Shown one piece after another: positions 17,213 through 24,241 of a stretch of 31,501 bases of DNA (positions are counted from its first letter, which is position 1; each line of letters begins with the position of its first letter). The notes under the pieces were generated by a model. The model was not told the origin of the DNA. It saw only the letters and a program-made list of their open reading frames with translations, and made no database searches. The stretch covers positions 1 through 31,501 of the forward strand of contig PMLH01000514.1 of NCBI GenBank assembly GCA_003159055.1. Direction: 5' to 3'. Source of the DNA: Myxococcales bacterium (GTDB taxonomy: Bacteria; Myxococcota; Polyangia; Fen-1088). Made by a program: the position numbers and the translations under genes.

Positions 17213-18733
17213 ATGCCGGTTGCTGACGCCGCAGAAGGTGCGCGCCAGAAGGACGCCGCCCACGCCGCGCGCAGCGGTGCCATGCAGGTGCTGACCATTG
17301 CCGCACAGGCGCTGATCACGGTGACGCACGTTCTGCTCGCGCGGCTGTTCGGGCCGGTCATTTTCGGCAGCTACCAGGCGTGTCTGGCGATTTTGGAAGT
17401 GCTCACCCGCGGCGGCACCGGCGGCGCGGACAAGGGGATGTTGCGCTACATCGCCGGCTTCCGAGCCCGCGGAGAACCCGAGCTTGCCCGCAGCGCGCTC
17501 GGCACGGGGCTGCGACTCTGTCTAGCCGTCGCGAGCGTGGCGACCGTCCTGTTGCTTCTGCTCGCCGGCCCGATCGCCAAGGTTTCGCACGCTCCGGCCA
17601 TGGCGCTCGGGCTGCGACTCTTGGCGCCGGTCACGATTCTCACCGGCACCATGTGGGTCCTCGTACAAGCCAGTCTGGCCGCCAAAGTGACCCGAGCCAA
17701 TTTCATCGTCCGCGGCGTGAGCGAGCCAACGCTGCTCTTGGTCGCCGGATTGACGGCTGCGCTGATCGGTCGCAGCCTCGCCCATCTCGCGCTGGCTCAT
17801 CTGCTGGCCACCGGCGTGACGCTCGCGTTGGCCGTGGTCGTGGTGGGGCGCGTGTTCGGTCGCGGCGAGCTCGGGCGTGCCTTGGCGGCGCCGCGCTTGC
17901 CCGGCTTCGCGCACTTTTCCATTCCGCTCGGGCTCGCCGATTTGACCAACGCGGTTTTGCAACGCGCGGACATCGTGCTTCTGACCATGTTCGTCGGACC
18001 ACGCGCGACGGCGATTTACGCCGCGGCCGAGTTCGTCACCCGCGTGACCGCGAACGCGCGCTACGCCTTCGACAGCGTCGCGGCGCCCATGTTCTCCGAG
18101 GCCATTCACCTTGGCGATCGCCAACGGCTGCAAGACAACCTGCTCATGATCACGCGCTGGGTGACGCTGGCCGCGGCTCCCATCGCCGTCACCGTGGTGT
18201 CCCTGCGCCGCGAATTGCTCGCGCTCTACGGAACCGGATTTCAAGAGGGCATCACGGCCCTCTCTCTGCTGGCGATGGGCCACTTGGTCAATGCGATCTT
18301 GGGCCTGTCGGGATGGATCCTCACCGTCAGCGGCCGTTCGCGCACCATTCTGGTCAACAACATCATCGCCGCGACGGCGAATATCATCATGGGCCTGACC
18401 TTGATCCCGCGCTACGGATTGGTCGGCACCGCCATCGCCGCGCTCAGCAGCGTCACCTTGGTGAACCTACTGGTCGTGGTCGAAGTCTGGCGCTGGCAGG
18501 GCGTGCATCCGTTCAGCATTTCCATCGCCAAGCCGCTGGTCGCCGCCGCCGCCACGCTGGTCGCGGAGTTGACCATCGGACGATTCGTGCAAACGGTGGC
18601 CCTGCGGGTCGTCCTCGTCGTGCTCGTGGGCCTCGGCGCGTACTTGACGGCTCTCGTCGCGCTCGGACTTGCCACGGAAGATCGCCGCCTGCTCTCCAGG
18701 CTGCGCACGCGAATCCGCGCCAGACTCTCGTGA
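17213..18733 (+). CDS. Polysaccharide flippase (Wzx-like, MOP superfamily)
   Basis: A 506-residue polytopic membrane protein with about 12-14 hydrophobic helices spread evenly from residue 20 to the end. The early ARLFGPVIFGSYQACLAILEVLTRGGTGGADKGMLRYIA matches polysaccharide exporters of the MATE-like MOP superfamily, which translocate lipid-linked glycans across the inner membrane. ATG 17213 is used here. A TTG at 17195 in the same frame overlaps the upstream stop codon (TTGA) and would add six residues, so translational coupling is possible. It follows the second amidotransferase directly, linking that enzyme to a membrane-exported glycan. No polymerase (Wzy) or chain-length regulator gene is seen in this window. 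Confidence 0.88.
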   Translation: MPVADAAEGARQKDAAHAARSGAMQVLTIAAQALITVTHVLLARLFGPVIFGSYQACLAILEVLTRGGTGGADKGMLRYIAGFRARGEPELARSALGTGLRLCLAVASVATVLLLLLAGPIAKVSHAPAMALGLRLLAPVTILTGTMWVLVQASLAAKVTRANFIVRGVSEPTLLLVAGLTAALIGRSLAHLALAHLLATGVTLALAVVVVGRVFGRGELGRALAAPRLPGFAHFSIPLGLADLTNAVLQRADIVLLTMFVGPRATAIYAAAEFVTRVTANARYAFDSVAAPMFSEAIHLGDRQRLQDNLLMITRWVTLAAAPIAVTVVSLRRELLALYGTGFQEGITALSLLAMGHLVNAILGLSGWILTVSGRSRTILVNNIIAATANIIMGLTLIPRYGLVGTAIAALSSVTLVNLLVVVEVWRWQGVHPFSISIAKPLVAAAATLVAELTIGRFVQTVALRVVLVVLVGLGAYLTALVALGLATEDRRLLSRLRTRIRARLS

Positions 18734-18771
18734 TCCGTCGCTGACTGTCGGGATTCTGCTCCCCTTCCGTC

Positions 18772-18833
18772 TCCGTTCCCGGCTGCTGTTGGGTTTCGAC
18801 GTCGCACCTGCGACGAACAGGACCGGAAACGGA
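18772..18833 (+). terminator. Nested hairpin downstream of the flippase gene
   Basis: An outer 11-bp stem (TCCGTTCCCGG at 18772-18782 with CCGGAAACGGA at 18823-18833, one mismatch) encloses a perfect inner hairpin GTCGCA-CC-TGCGAC at 18801-18814. There is no T-run, so this could be a weak terminator between converging genes or a processing structure. Confidence 0.3.
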
Positions 18834-18892
18834 AGCGAGGCAGAATTGGCTGGAGCAAATCTGCTACTCCAGCGACCGCCCCGACGGTACGA

Positions 18893-19072
18893 CTAGTCCT
18901 CGTCGTCGTCATCCGCGCTTCGGCGAGACGACTTCAAATCGAAATCGAAGTCTTGGGCGAACATCTCGCCCAGCATGTCGTCCATCGCCGAGCTCATCCC
19001 ATCCGCGAGTCTCAGTTCCTCGCGCTCGAACTCTTCGAAGGTTCGGTAGATTTTCTGGTCGCCGTACTTCAT
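18893..19072 (-). CDS. Small acidic protein divergent from parA, unrecognised
   Basis: A 59-residue protein, MKYGDQKIYRTFEEFEREEL onward, ending in an acidic tail ADDDDED after a basic SSRRS patch. I do not recognise a family. Support for a real gene: an excellent ribosome-binding site (AAGGAAGGAGAA about 6 bases before the ATG), a sensible start, a clear stop, and a position next to a regulatory-looking divergent region. The middle (SSAMDDMLGEMFAQDFDFD) looks amphipathic and strongly negative. There is no signal peptide, membrane helix or zinc ligand set. It could be a partner or regulator of chromosome segregation, but position is the only evidence for that. Confidence 0.7.
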   Translation of the reverse strand: MKYGDQKIYRTFEEFEREELRLADGMSSAMDDMLGEMFAQDFDFDLKSSRRSADDDDED

Positions 19073-19102
19073 GTCTGTTCTCCTTCCTTGCAGGGAAACA
19101 CG

Positions 19103-19130
19103 CTACATGTAGGTACAAGTAGTACAACGT
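19103..19130. promoter_or_regulatory. Phased 8-bp repeat cluster in the divergent parA promoter region
   Basis: Three related octamers sit about one helical turn apart: TACATGTA at 19104-19111 (centre of the palindrome CTACATGTAG), TACAAGTA at 19114-19121, and TACAACGT at 19123-19130. The surrounding 100 bases are clearly more AT-rich than the rest of the window. The arrangement resembles an operator for a protein binding one face of the DNA. On the minus strand a TTGACG upstream of the cluster could be a -35 element for the small gene, with only a poor -10. Confidence 0.4.
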
Positions 19131-19240
19131 CTGTTATCGGCGTCAACTTTTCAGATCTCTTTTTCTTTACTGCGCAAGTCGTGTGTCCAAACGCCGCGCG
19201 TTCGCGCCGAAATCCCGCGAAGTGCGCGCGGCAGTTGAAA

Positions 19241-19292
19241 ACCTCCTCGGCTTGGTGCTAGGAGGGTGCACCCCAAAGGCTTTGGGGACCAT
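19241..19292 (+). promoter_or_regulatory. Structured translation-initiation leader of parA
   Basis: A strong Shine-Dalgarno AGGAGG (19260-19265) lies 27 bases before the parA ATG, too far for direct use. Between them is a perfect hairpin, CCCCAAA-GGC-TTTGGGG (19271-19287); folding it would leave about 10 bases between Shine-Dalgarno and ATG. A CCTCCT at 19242-19247 is fully complementary to the Shine-Dalgarno and could mask it. The palindrome GGGTGCACCC (19264-19273) overlaps both. Two exclusive folds, one open and one closed, are therefore possible. Confidence 0.4.
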
Positions 19293-20093
19293 ATGGGCCG
19301 GGTCATCGCGGTTGCGAACCAGAAGGGCGGCGTCGGTAAGACGACTACCGCAGTAAACTTGGCGGCCTCACTGGCTGTAGCCGAGAAGCGTATTCTGCTT
19401 GTGGACATGGATCCCCAGGGGAATGCGACCTCGGGGCTTGGCCATGCGCGCCAGCTTGCTGGGGCCGACGGCGGCAGCGTGTATGACGTCATCATTGGCC
19501 GAAAGACCATCGCCGACGTCACGCGAGCGACCGAGTTGCCGTTCCTGAAGATCGTTTCCTCGGGACAGGACCTGGCCGGCGCCGAAATCGAGCTGGTTGC
19601 GCTTGCGGGCCGCGAGACAAAGCTGCGCGATCCCTTGCGCCTGGTCGCTCCGGACTACGATTTCATCATCATTGATACGCCGCCCTCGCTCGGCCTTCTG
19701 ACCCTGAACGCGCTTTGCGCTGCCGACGGCGTCCTAGTTCCCCTCCAGTGCGAATACTACGCGCTGGAGGGCTTGTCGGATCTGCGTGCAACTATCAGCC
19801 TGGTCGGGCGTTCCCTCAACCCTGGGCTCGACATCGAAGGCATCATCCTGTGCATGGTGGACATGCGACAGAATCTGGCCGAGCAGGTCACAAGCGAAGT
19901 CCGCAACCACTTCGGCGGCAAAGTCTACGACACCCCGATTCCGCGCAATGTCCGCCTGTCCGAAGCGCCGTCATTCGGCAAGCCGATCTTGCTCTACGAC
20001 GTAGCCTCGAAGGGCGCGAAGAGCTACATGGAAGCCGCTCGCGAGTTCTTGGCGCGCCACGTGCGCGCCGCCGAGGGAGGAACCCCGTCGTGA
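19293..20093 (+). CDS. parA: Chromosome partitioning ATPase ParA
   Basis: A 266-residue MinD/ParA-type ATPase. It has the deviant Walker A KGGVGKTT at 11-18, the Walker A' region LLVDMDPQGNATSGLG (about 35-50) and Walker B FIIIDTPPS (124-132). The short form, without an N-terminal DNA-binding domain, is typical of chromosomal ParA/Soj. ATP-dependent dimers bind DNA non-specifically and are released by ParB to move origin regions. ATG 19293 is preferred. A GTG at 19266 would add nine residues but directly abuts AGGAGG, leaving no room for a ribosome-binding site. The parA stop overlaps the parB start (GTGA), so the two are translationally coupled. Confidence 0.95.
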   Translation: MGRVIAVANQKGGVGKTTTAVNLAASLAVAEKRILLVDMDPQGNATSGLGHARQLAGADGGSVYDVIIGRKTIADVTRATELPFLKIVSSGQDLAGAEIELVALAGRETKLRDPLRLVAPDYDFIIIDTPPSLGLLTLNALCAADGVLVPLQCEYYALEGLSDLRATISLVGRSLNPGLDIEGIILCMVDMRQNLAEQVTSEVRNHFGGKVYDTPIPRNVRLSEAPSFGKPILLYDVASKGAKSYMEAAREFLARHVRAAEGGTPS

Positions 20094-20977
20094 TCACCGG
20101 CGGAAAGCGGCAAGCGCTTGGCCGTGGGCTGGCTGCGTTGATTCCGAGCGCGGGAGAAACAACGGCGGACGCAGCCCCACACGCCACGCCGGGCAGCGGC
20201 CTGCGCACGCTGGACATCGAGAACATCCATCCGTCGAACAAGCAGCCGCGCAAACACTTCGACGACGCACGCCTGGACGAGCTTGCCGAATCGATCCGCA
20301 GCCAAGGCATCATTCAGCCGCTGGTGGTTCGCGTGCGCGAAGGCGGCGGCTTCGAGCTGGTGGCGGGCGAACGGCGCTGGCGCGCAGCCCAGCGCGCGGG
20401 CCTGCATCAGGTGCCCGCGGTGGTGCGCGAGGTGGCGGAATCGCAGGCCTTCGAAATGGCCCTGGTCGAAAACCTTCAGCGCGAGGATCTCAACCCCATC
20501 GAAGAAGCCGAGGGCTACCAACGATTGGTCGCCGAATTTGGCTACACCCAGGAATCGCTGTCGGCGCGCGTGGGCAAGGATCGCAGCACCGTGGCCAATG
20601 CCCTGCGGCTGCTGAGGCTCCCGCCCGCCGTGCGCGCCCTGGTGATTGAAGGGCGGCTCAACATGGGGCACGCCCGTGCCCTCTTGGGCCTGGAAAGCGA
20701 CCCCGTGATCGAACGGCTCGCGCGGCAGGCCGTCAGTCGCGGCCTTTCCGTCAGGCAAGTCGAGTCGCTGGTCAAGCGCGAGCGGGAAACCGGCAATCGG
20801 CCCGCCGAAACACCCGCGCAGCCATCGCCCGCCGCGCGCGACTTGGTCCGGCGTCTCGAGCAGACCCTCGGGACCAAAGTCAAGTTGGTCGAAGCGACCC
20901 CCAAGAGCGGCCACCTTGAGGTCTTCTACAGCTCCCTCGACGAGCTCGACGCAATCCTCGCTAGGATCCTGCGCTAG
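20090..20977 (+). CDS. parB: Chromosome partitioning protein ParB (CTPase clamp)
   Basis: A 295-residue ParB starting at GTG 20090, preceded by GGGAGG and overlapping the parA stop by four bases. The N-terminus MITGGKRQALGRGLAALIPS is the ParA-stimulating tail. The CTP-binding domain shows GERRWRAAQ (93-101) and ENLQREDLNPIEEA (127-140). A helix-turn-helix (about 152-177, YTQESLSARVGKDRSTVANALRLLRL) recognises parS. The C-terminal dimerisation domain runs to LDAILARILR. No convincing parS site is visible in the window. parB ends tail to tail with the DNA glycosylase-like gene, their stop codons overlapping in CTAG (20974-20977). Confidence 0.95.
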   Translation: MITGGKRQALGRGLAALIPSAGETTADAAPHATPGSGLRTLDIENIHPSNKQPRKHFDDARLDELAESIRSQGIIQPLVVRVREGGGFELVAGERRWRAAQRAGLHQVPAVVREVAESQAFEMALVENLQREDLNPIEEAEGYQRLVAEFGYTQESLSARVGKDRSTVANALRLLRLPPAVRALVIEGRLNMGHARALLGLESDPVIERLARQAVSRGLSVRQVESLVKRERETGNRPAETPAQPSPAARDLVRRLEQTLGTKVKLVEATPKSGHLEVFYSSLDELDAILARILR

Positions 20978-21735
20978 CCGCGCTTCTTCCCCAAACCCGC
21001 CGCGCGCAACCGCTTGGCGTGCTCGACCATCAGGGCGTGGAACTCTTGATACCCCTCGACCGAACGGGGCAACCGGTCTTCGCAGTAGCGCTTGGCTCTC
21101 GCATAGTCGAGCGGCTCTCGGCAGTAGCCGTGCTGGAAAAGCACGCGAACGGTGTACGCGTCGACCACCATTTCGTCCTGCCGGTAGGCGTATAGACGGA
21201 TACTGTCGGCGGTCTCGGGCCCGATGCCCCACACATCGAGAAGCCGAGCGCGACTTGGGGTGCCGCCCGCGAGCCGCAGGTAAAACTCGGCGAAAGCACG
21301 CAGCTTCTGCGTCTTGGCTCGGAAGTAGCCTGACGACCGAATCGCGGTTTCCAGCGCGGCGTCTGGCGCCGACAAGATGGCCCGTGGCGACAGCAGGTTG
21401 CCTTGCCCAAGCAGGCTGAGCGCTCGCTCGACGTTGGTCCACGCGGTGTTCTGGGTCAATATGGCGCCGACGCAGATCTCGAAGCGCTCGACGCCGTTGC
21501 GCGGGAAGGTGAAATCGCCGGGATGGTAGCCGGTCAATCGCCCTGTCGATGTCGGGTTGCTCCCCGCGTGGGCGAGCAAGGGCCACCAGCCTTGCGGTCC
21601 GTAGGCGTCAAGCAAGGCACCGGCAAAAGCATCGAGCGGCGTCCGCCGAGGTGCCCATAGCGGCGCGCATCCTTGGGCTTTCTCCGCCCTGGCCTGGCCC
21701 TCGCTGTGCGTTGTTCTTTGTCTGACGACCGTCAT
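20974..21735 (-). CDS. Endonuclease III-like helix-hairpin-helix DNA repair protein (COG2231 type)
   Basis: A 253-residue HhH-GPD superfamily protein. It has the subfamily phrase YGPQGWWP near residue 45, then AILTQNTAWTNVE, the hairpin LLDVWGIGPETADSI (165-179) and the catalytic Asp in MVVDAYTVRV (Asp about 192). The endonuclease III Lys is Glu (about 174), so a monofunctional glycosylase without lyase activity is expected. The C-terminal four-cysteine iron-sulphur motif is absent. About 25 residues (AGSNPTSTGRLTGYHPGDFTFPRNG) are inserted between WWP and the core. ATG 21735 is chosen because TGAGG lies about 10 bases upstream; ATG 21750 and GTG 21783 are also possible. Substrate unknown; MagIII-like alkylbase removal is one option. 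Confidence 0.85.
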   Translation of the reverse strand: MTVVRQRTTHSEGQARAEKAQGCAPLWAPRRTPLDAFAGALLDAYGPQGWWPLLAHAGSNPTSTGRLTGYHPGDFTFPRNGVERFEICVGAILTQNTAWTNVERALSLLGQGNLLSPRAILSAPDAALETAIRSSGYFRAKTQKLRAFAEFYLRLAGGTPSRARLLDVWGIGPETADSIRLYAYRQDEMVVDAYTVRVLFQHGYCREPLDYARAKRYCEDRLPRSVEGYQEFHALMVEHAKRLRAAGLGKKRG

Positions 21736-21831
21736 GGAACGTAGCCTCATCTTGTACACCAGGAGCCCTGGTTTCTTCGGCACGCACCTGCGACAATCTG
21801 TCTCGCAAAGGGATCCTGCACAGCGTTCACC

Positions 21832-22980
21832 ATGAGACTTGGCGAAATCCTCATGCAGCTTGGCCTGCTCACGCCGGAGCAGCTCAGGACCGTTCTCGAC
21901 AATCGTGATCTTCTAGGCGGAAAAATCGGCACCCAGCTGGTGGAAAAGGGTCTGGTCGACACCGACCAGGTCTCCGAGGCCCTCAGCCGTCAGATGCGTG
22001 TTCCCGCGGCCCTGCAGCGGCATTTCGACAGGGCCGATCCCGGCGTAGTGGCCATGCTCAAGCCGGTGCTTGCGGCGCGCTACATGGCAATCCCTCTGGT
22101 TGCGGCGCGCTCCGGGGTCAAACGCATCGTGGTCGCGATCGCCACGCCGCAGGATGTTCAGGTGCTAGACGACGTCTCGTTTGCTCTTGGCGCACGCATC
22201 GAACCCATGGTCGCAGCTGAGCTAGCCATCGCTCGCAACCTGAAACGCTTCTACAACCTCGACGTGAAGCTCGACCGCCCTGCCCGGCCCGAACCGCCCC
22301 CTCGAGGCGTCACCAAATCCTACAGCTCGCACCAGATTCCCGCGGTGTCTTCGGCTCCTGCCGTGGCCTTTTCTTCAGCCGCCCCGGCACGCCAGCCTAC
22401 CCGCCCGATGATGGCCCCCGTGGAGGCTCTCCAGATTCTGCCGCCGCCGCCGGGAGCGGCGGTCACTCTGGAAGACGTCATCCATCGCCTGTCGGTGGCT
22501 GAAAACCGCGAGCAGGTCGCGGATATGGTGATTGACTTCATGCTGTCGCGCTTCGGCTGCGGCCTGATTTTTCTTCTGCGCGGGGCCACTGCCCACGTGT
22601 GGCGAGGCTTCGCCCCCGGCGTCGAAGCGCGCGCCATCGAGACCATCGCCTTCCCGATGTCGATGCCATCAATGTTCCGCACCGCAAAGGAACGCGCAGC
22701 GACCTTCCGCGGACCGCCCCCTTCCGACGGTGTCTATCTACACACTCAGATCTGGAAGTACCTGCATTGCGAGCCGCCCGCCGACGTGGTCGTCATTCCG
22801 ATCACCATCGGCGAACGGGTCATCTGCCTGGTCTACGCGCACGCCACCGATGCAAGCAAGTTGCCCGACGACTACGTTCAGGAATTGCAGGCGGTGTGTA
22901 CGGCTGTCATCAGCGCGTTCGTCAGAATGATCCAACATGCGAAAGAAGGTCAGCCGCCAACCACGCTGCTGCCGCGATGA
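21832..22980 (+). CDS. MshEN (GspE N-terminal) plus GAF-like protein, probable c-di-GMP receptor
   Basis: A 382-residue cytoplasmic protein with no ATPase domain. Residues 2-54 hold two 24-residue MshEN motifs five residues apart: RLG-x6-G-x6-L-x3-L (2-25) and KIG-x6-G-x6-V-x3-L-x2-Q (31-54). In the MshE family these form the cyclic-di-GMP site; here the last residue of the first motif is Arg rather than Gln. The rest of the GspE-N fold (IVVAIATPQDVQVLDDVSFALG) runs to about 150. A Pro/Ala/Ser-rich linker (about 150-205) leads to a GAF-like sensor domain (about 210-365, RFGCGLIFLLRG, DVVVIPITIGERVICLVYAH). Likely role: joining second-messenger level to motility, secretion or transcription (inference). 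It stands alone on its strand. Confidence 0.85.
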   Translation: MRLGEILMQLGLLTPEQLRTVLDNRDLLGGKIGTQLVEKGLVDTDQVSEALSRQMRVPAALQRHFDRADPGVVAMLKPVLAARYMAIPLVAARSGVKRIVVAIATPQDVQVLDDVSFALGARIEPMVAAELAIARNLKRFYNLDVKLDRPARPEPPPRGVTKSYSSHQIPAVSSAPAVAFSSAAPARQPTRPMMAPVEALQILPPPPGAAVTLEDVIHRLSVAENREQVADMVIDFMLSRFGCGLIFLLRGATAHVWRGFAPGVEARAIETIAFPMSMPSMFRTAKERAATFRGPPPSDGVYLHTQIWKYLHCEPPADVVVIPITIGERVICLVYAHATDASKLPDDYVQELQAVCTAVISAFVRMIQHAKEGQPPTTLLPR

Positions 22981-22984
22981 GGTG

Positions 22985-23041
22985 ACCGTTCGCGACTGCC
23001 AGGGCCGCAGCCGCGCAGACTCCACCCGCGGCCATGACGGT
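22985..23041. terminator. Weak bidirectional hairpin between convergent genes
   Basis: The gap between the MshEN gene and the methyltransferase gene holds GCCGCG (23010-23015) pairing with CGCGGC (23027-23032), and an outer ACCGT/ACGGT pair at its edges. There is no T-run on either strand, so terminator function is uncertain. Confidence 0.25.
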
Positions 23042-24238
23042 TCAGCTCTTGCGCAGCACCAGGATGTGTTCCCGTCGCGGGCGACCCGCGAAGATTTCAC
23101 TTAACCGACGATCGCGCGGCGGTCGCGCTTGAAAAGCACCGGCCACGAGCTCCAGCCCAACCTTGGGTGCGTCGAAACGAATCGCCTCAGCGGCATCCTC
23201 GGCCGCCCTGCCGACCACGCCGTCGCCAATCTCCAGCACAAGGGTCGCACCCGGCTTCGTCACGCGCCCCATTTCGCCAAGCCAGTGGCGGCGATCCTTC
23301 TCCCAGCGCTTGGCTGGCGAGCCCAGATCTTCCGTGCGAGCGCCGACCTGAACTCGGTCGAACTTCTCGCGCGGCAGCCCCAGCCACAGAAAGCGCACGT
23401 CGTGATGTTCGGCGTAGTGGTAGGTGCCGGCGTAGGGCGGCGACGAAACCACGAGGTCGAACGAACAGTCGCGCACTGAGTCAATGTGGCGCGCGTCGCC
23501 TAGGTGGATTTCCGGCGCGGGCGTGCTGGCGGGCGTTCGCTGTGCAAGCCCCGCAAGCGCAAGCGCCAGCTCTTCCGCACGTCCAGCGAAGAACCTTGAC
23601 GGAACCCCGCGGCCGATGCGCTGGACGGCCTCCCCAGGGCCGGATTCCGGCTGGCGCATGAACTTGACCAGAATCGAGGAGAAGCACGCCCGCAAGGCCA
23701 TGCCGACCGCGTCCTCGTCCGTTGCGCCCACCAACTCGCGCAGGCCAAGAAGCTCGAGCGCGACGTGCGGAGAAAAGCGGGTGTTCTCGCGACTGGCCCA
23801 TGCGGGGATTTGCGGGCGAATCCTCTTGCGAGCGCGTTCGGCAGCTGCGACCGAAAGCTCCTGCGCGCTTGCAACCAACCTGCTGCGACCGGCTTCGTCG
23901 AGCACCGTCGAGCGCACCCTCGCGATCAAAATCGCAAGTGGACTCGCATCAATGCCAACCGCCGATCGCCCGGCTGCCATCGCTTCCACTAGAACCGTCC
24001 CGCTGCCGCAGAAAGGATCGAGGACGCGCTGCCCCGGCTTCGACCACGCCTCAACCGCCCCGCGAGCCGTCGAGGGATGCATCCGGCCGGCGTAGCTGTG
24101 AAACCCATGGGTCAAGGCACGGGAAAGCCCCGGGTCAACCTCAAACAGCCGACCGGCGAGGCGAGCCAATGCGGGCTCGCCCCAGGTCTCGACCGGCCCG
24201 CTGAGAACCGAAAACGCCTGACGCCGCCGAGCTTTCAG
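23042..24238 (-). CDS. SAM-dependent DNA/RNA methyltransferase (N4-cytosine/Trm11-like), probable CTG start
   Basis: A 398-residue Rossmann-fold methyltransferase if read from CTG 24238. The SAM-binding motif DPFCGSGTVLVEAM starts at about 74, followed by VGIDASPLA. The catalytic motif is DLVVSSPPYAGTYHY (SSPPY 265-269), the S/T-S-P-P-Y form seen in N4-cytosine and related amino-methyltransferases. Motif I precedes motif IV. No ATG or GTG start precedes TTG 24169, yet the 23 codons before it read as plausible protein (SVLSGPVETWGEPA). CTG 24238 has a perfectly placed GGAGGAG and lies three bases after the upstream stop. No restriction enzyme gene is adjacent. Target (DNA, tRNA or rRNA) is undetermined. 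Confidence 0.82.
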   Translation of the reverse strand: MKARRRQAFSVLSGPVETWGEPALARLAGRLFEVDPGLSRALTHGFHSYAGRMHPSTARGAVEAWSKPGQRVLDPFCGSGTVLVEAMAAGRSAVGIDASPLAILIARVRSTVLDEAGRSRLVASAQELSVAAAERARKRIRPQIPAWASRENTRFSPHVALELLGLRELVGATDEDAVGMALRACFSSILVKFMRQPESGPGEAVQRIGRGVPSRFFAGRAEELALALAGLAQRTPASTPAPEIHLGDARHIDSVRDCSFDLVVSSPPYAGTYHYAEHHDVRFLWLGLPREKFDRVQVGARTEDLGSPAKRWEKDRRHWLGEMGRVTKPGATLVLEIGDGVVGRAAEDAAEAIRFDAPKVGLELVAGAFQARPPRDRRLSEIFAGRPRREHILVLRKS

Positions 24239-24241
24239 CGG

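Noticed and set aside
20051..20069. CACGTG-centred near-palindrome at the end of parA as a parS site
   Set aside because: The arms (GGCGCGC and CGCGCC) do not match the parS arms TGTTNC/GNAACA. Such GC palindromes are common here. CACGTG at 22594-22599 fails likewise.
20024..21586. 520-codon open frame on the minus strand covering parB and part of the repair gene
   Set aside because: Both parB and the HhH gene are recognised with intact motifs in other frames; this frame reads as composition-driven noise.
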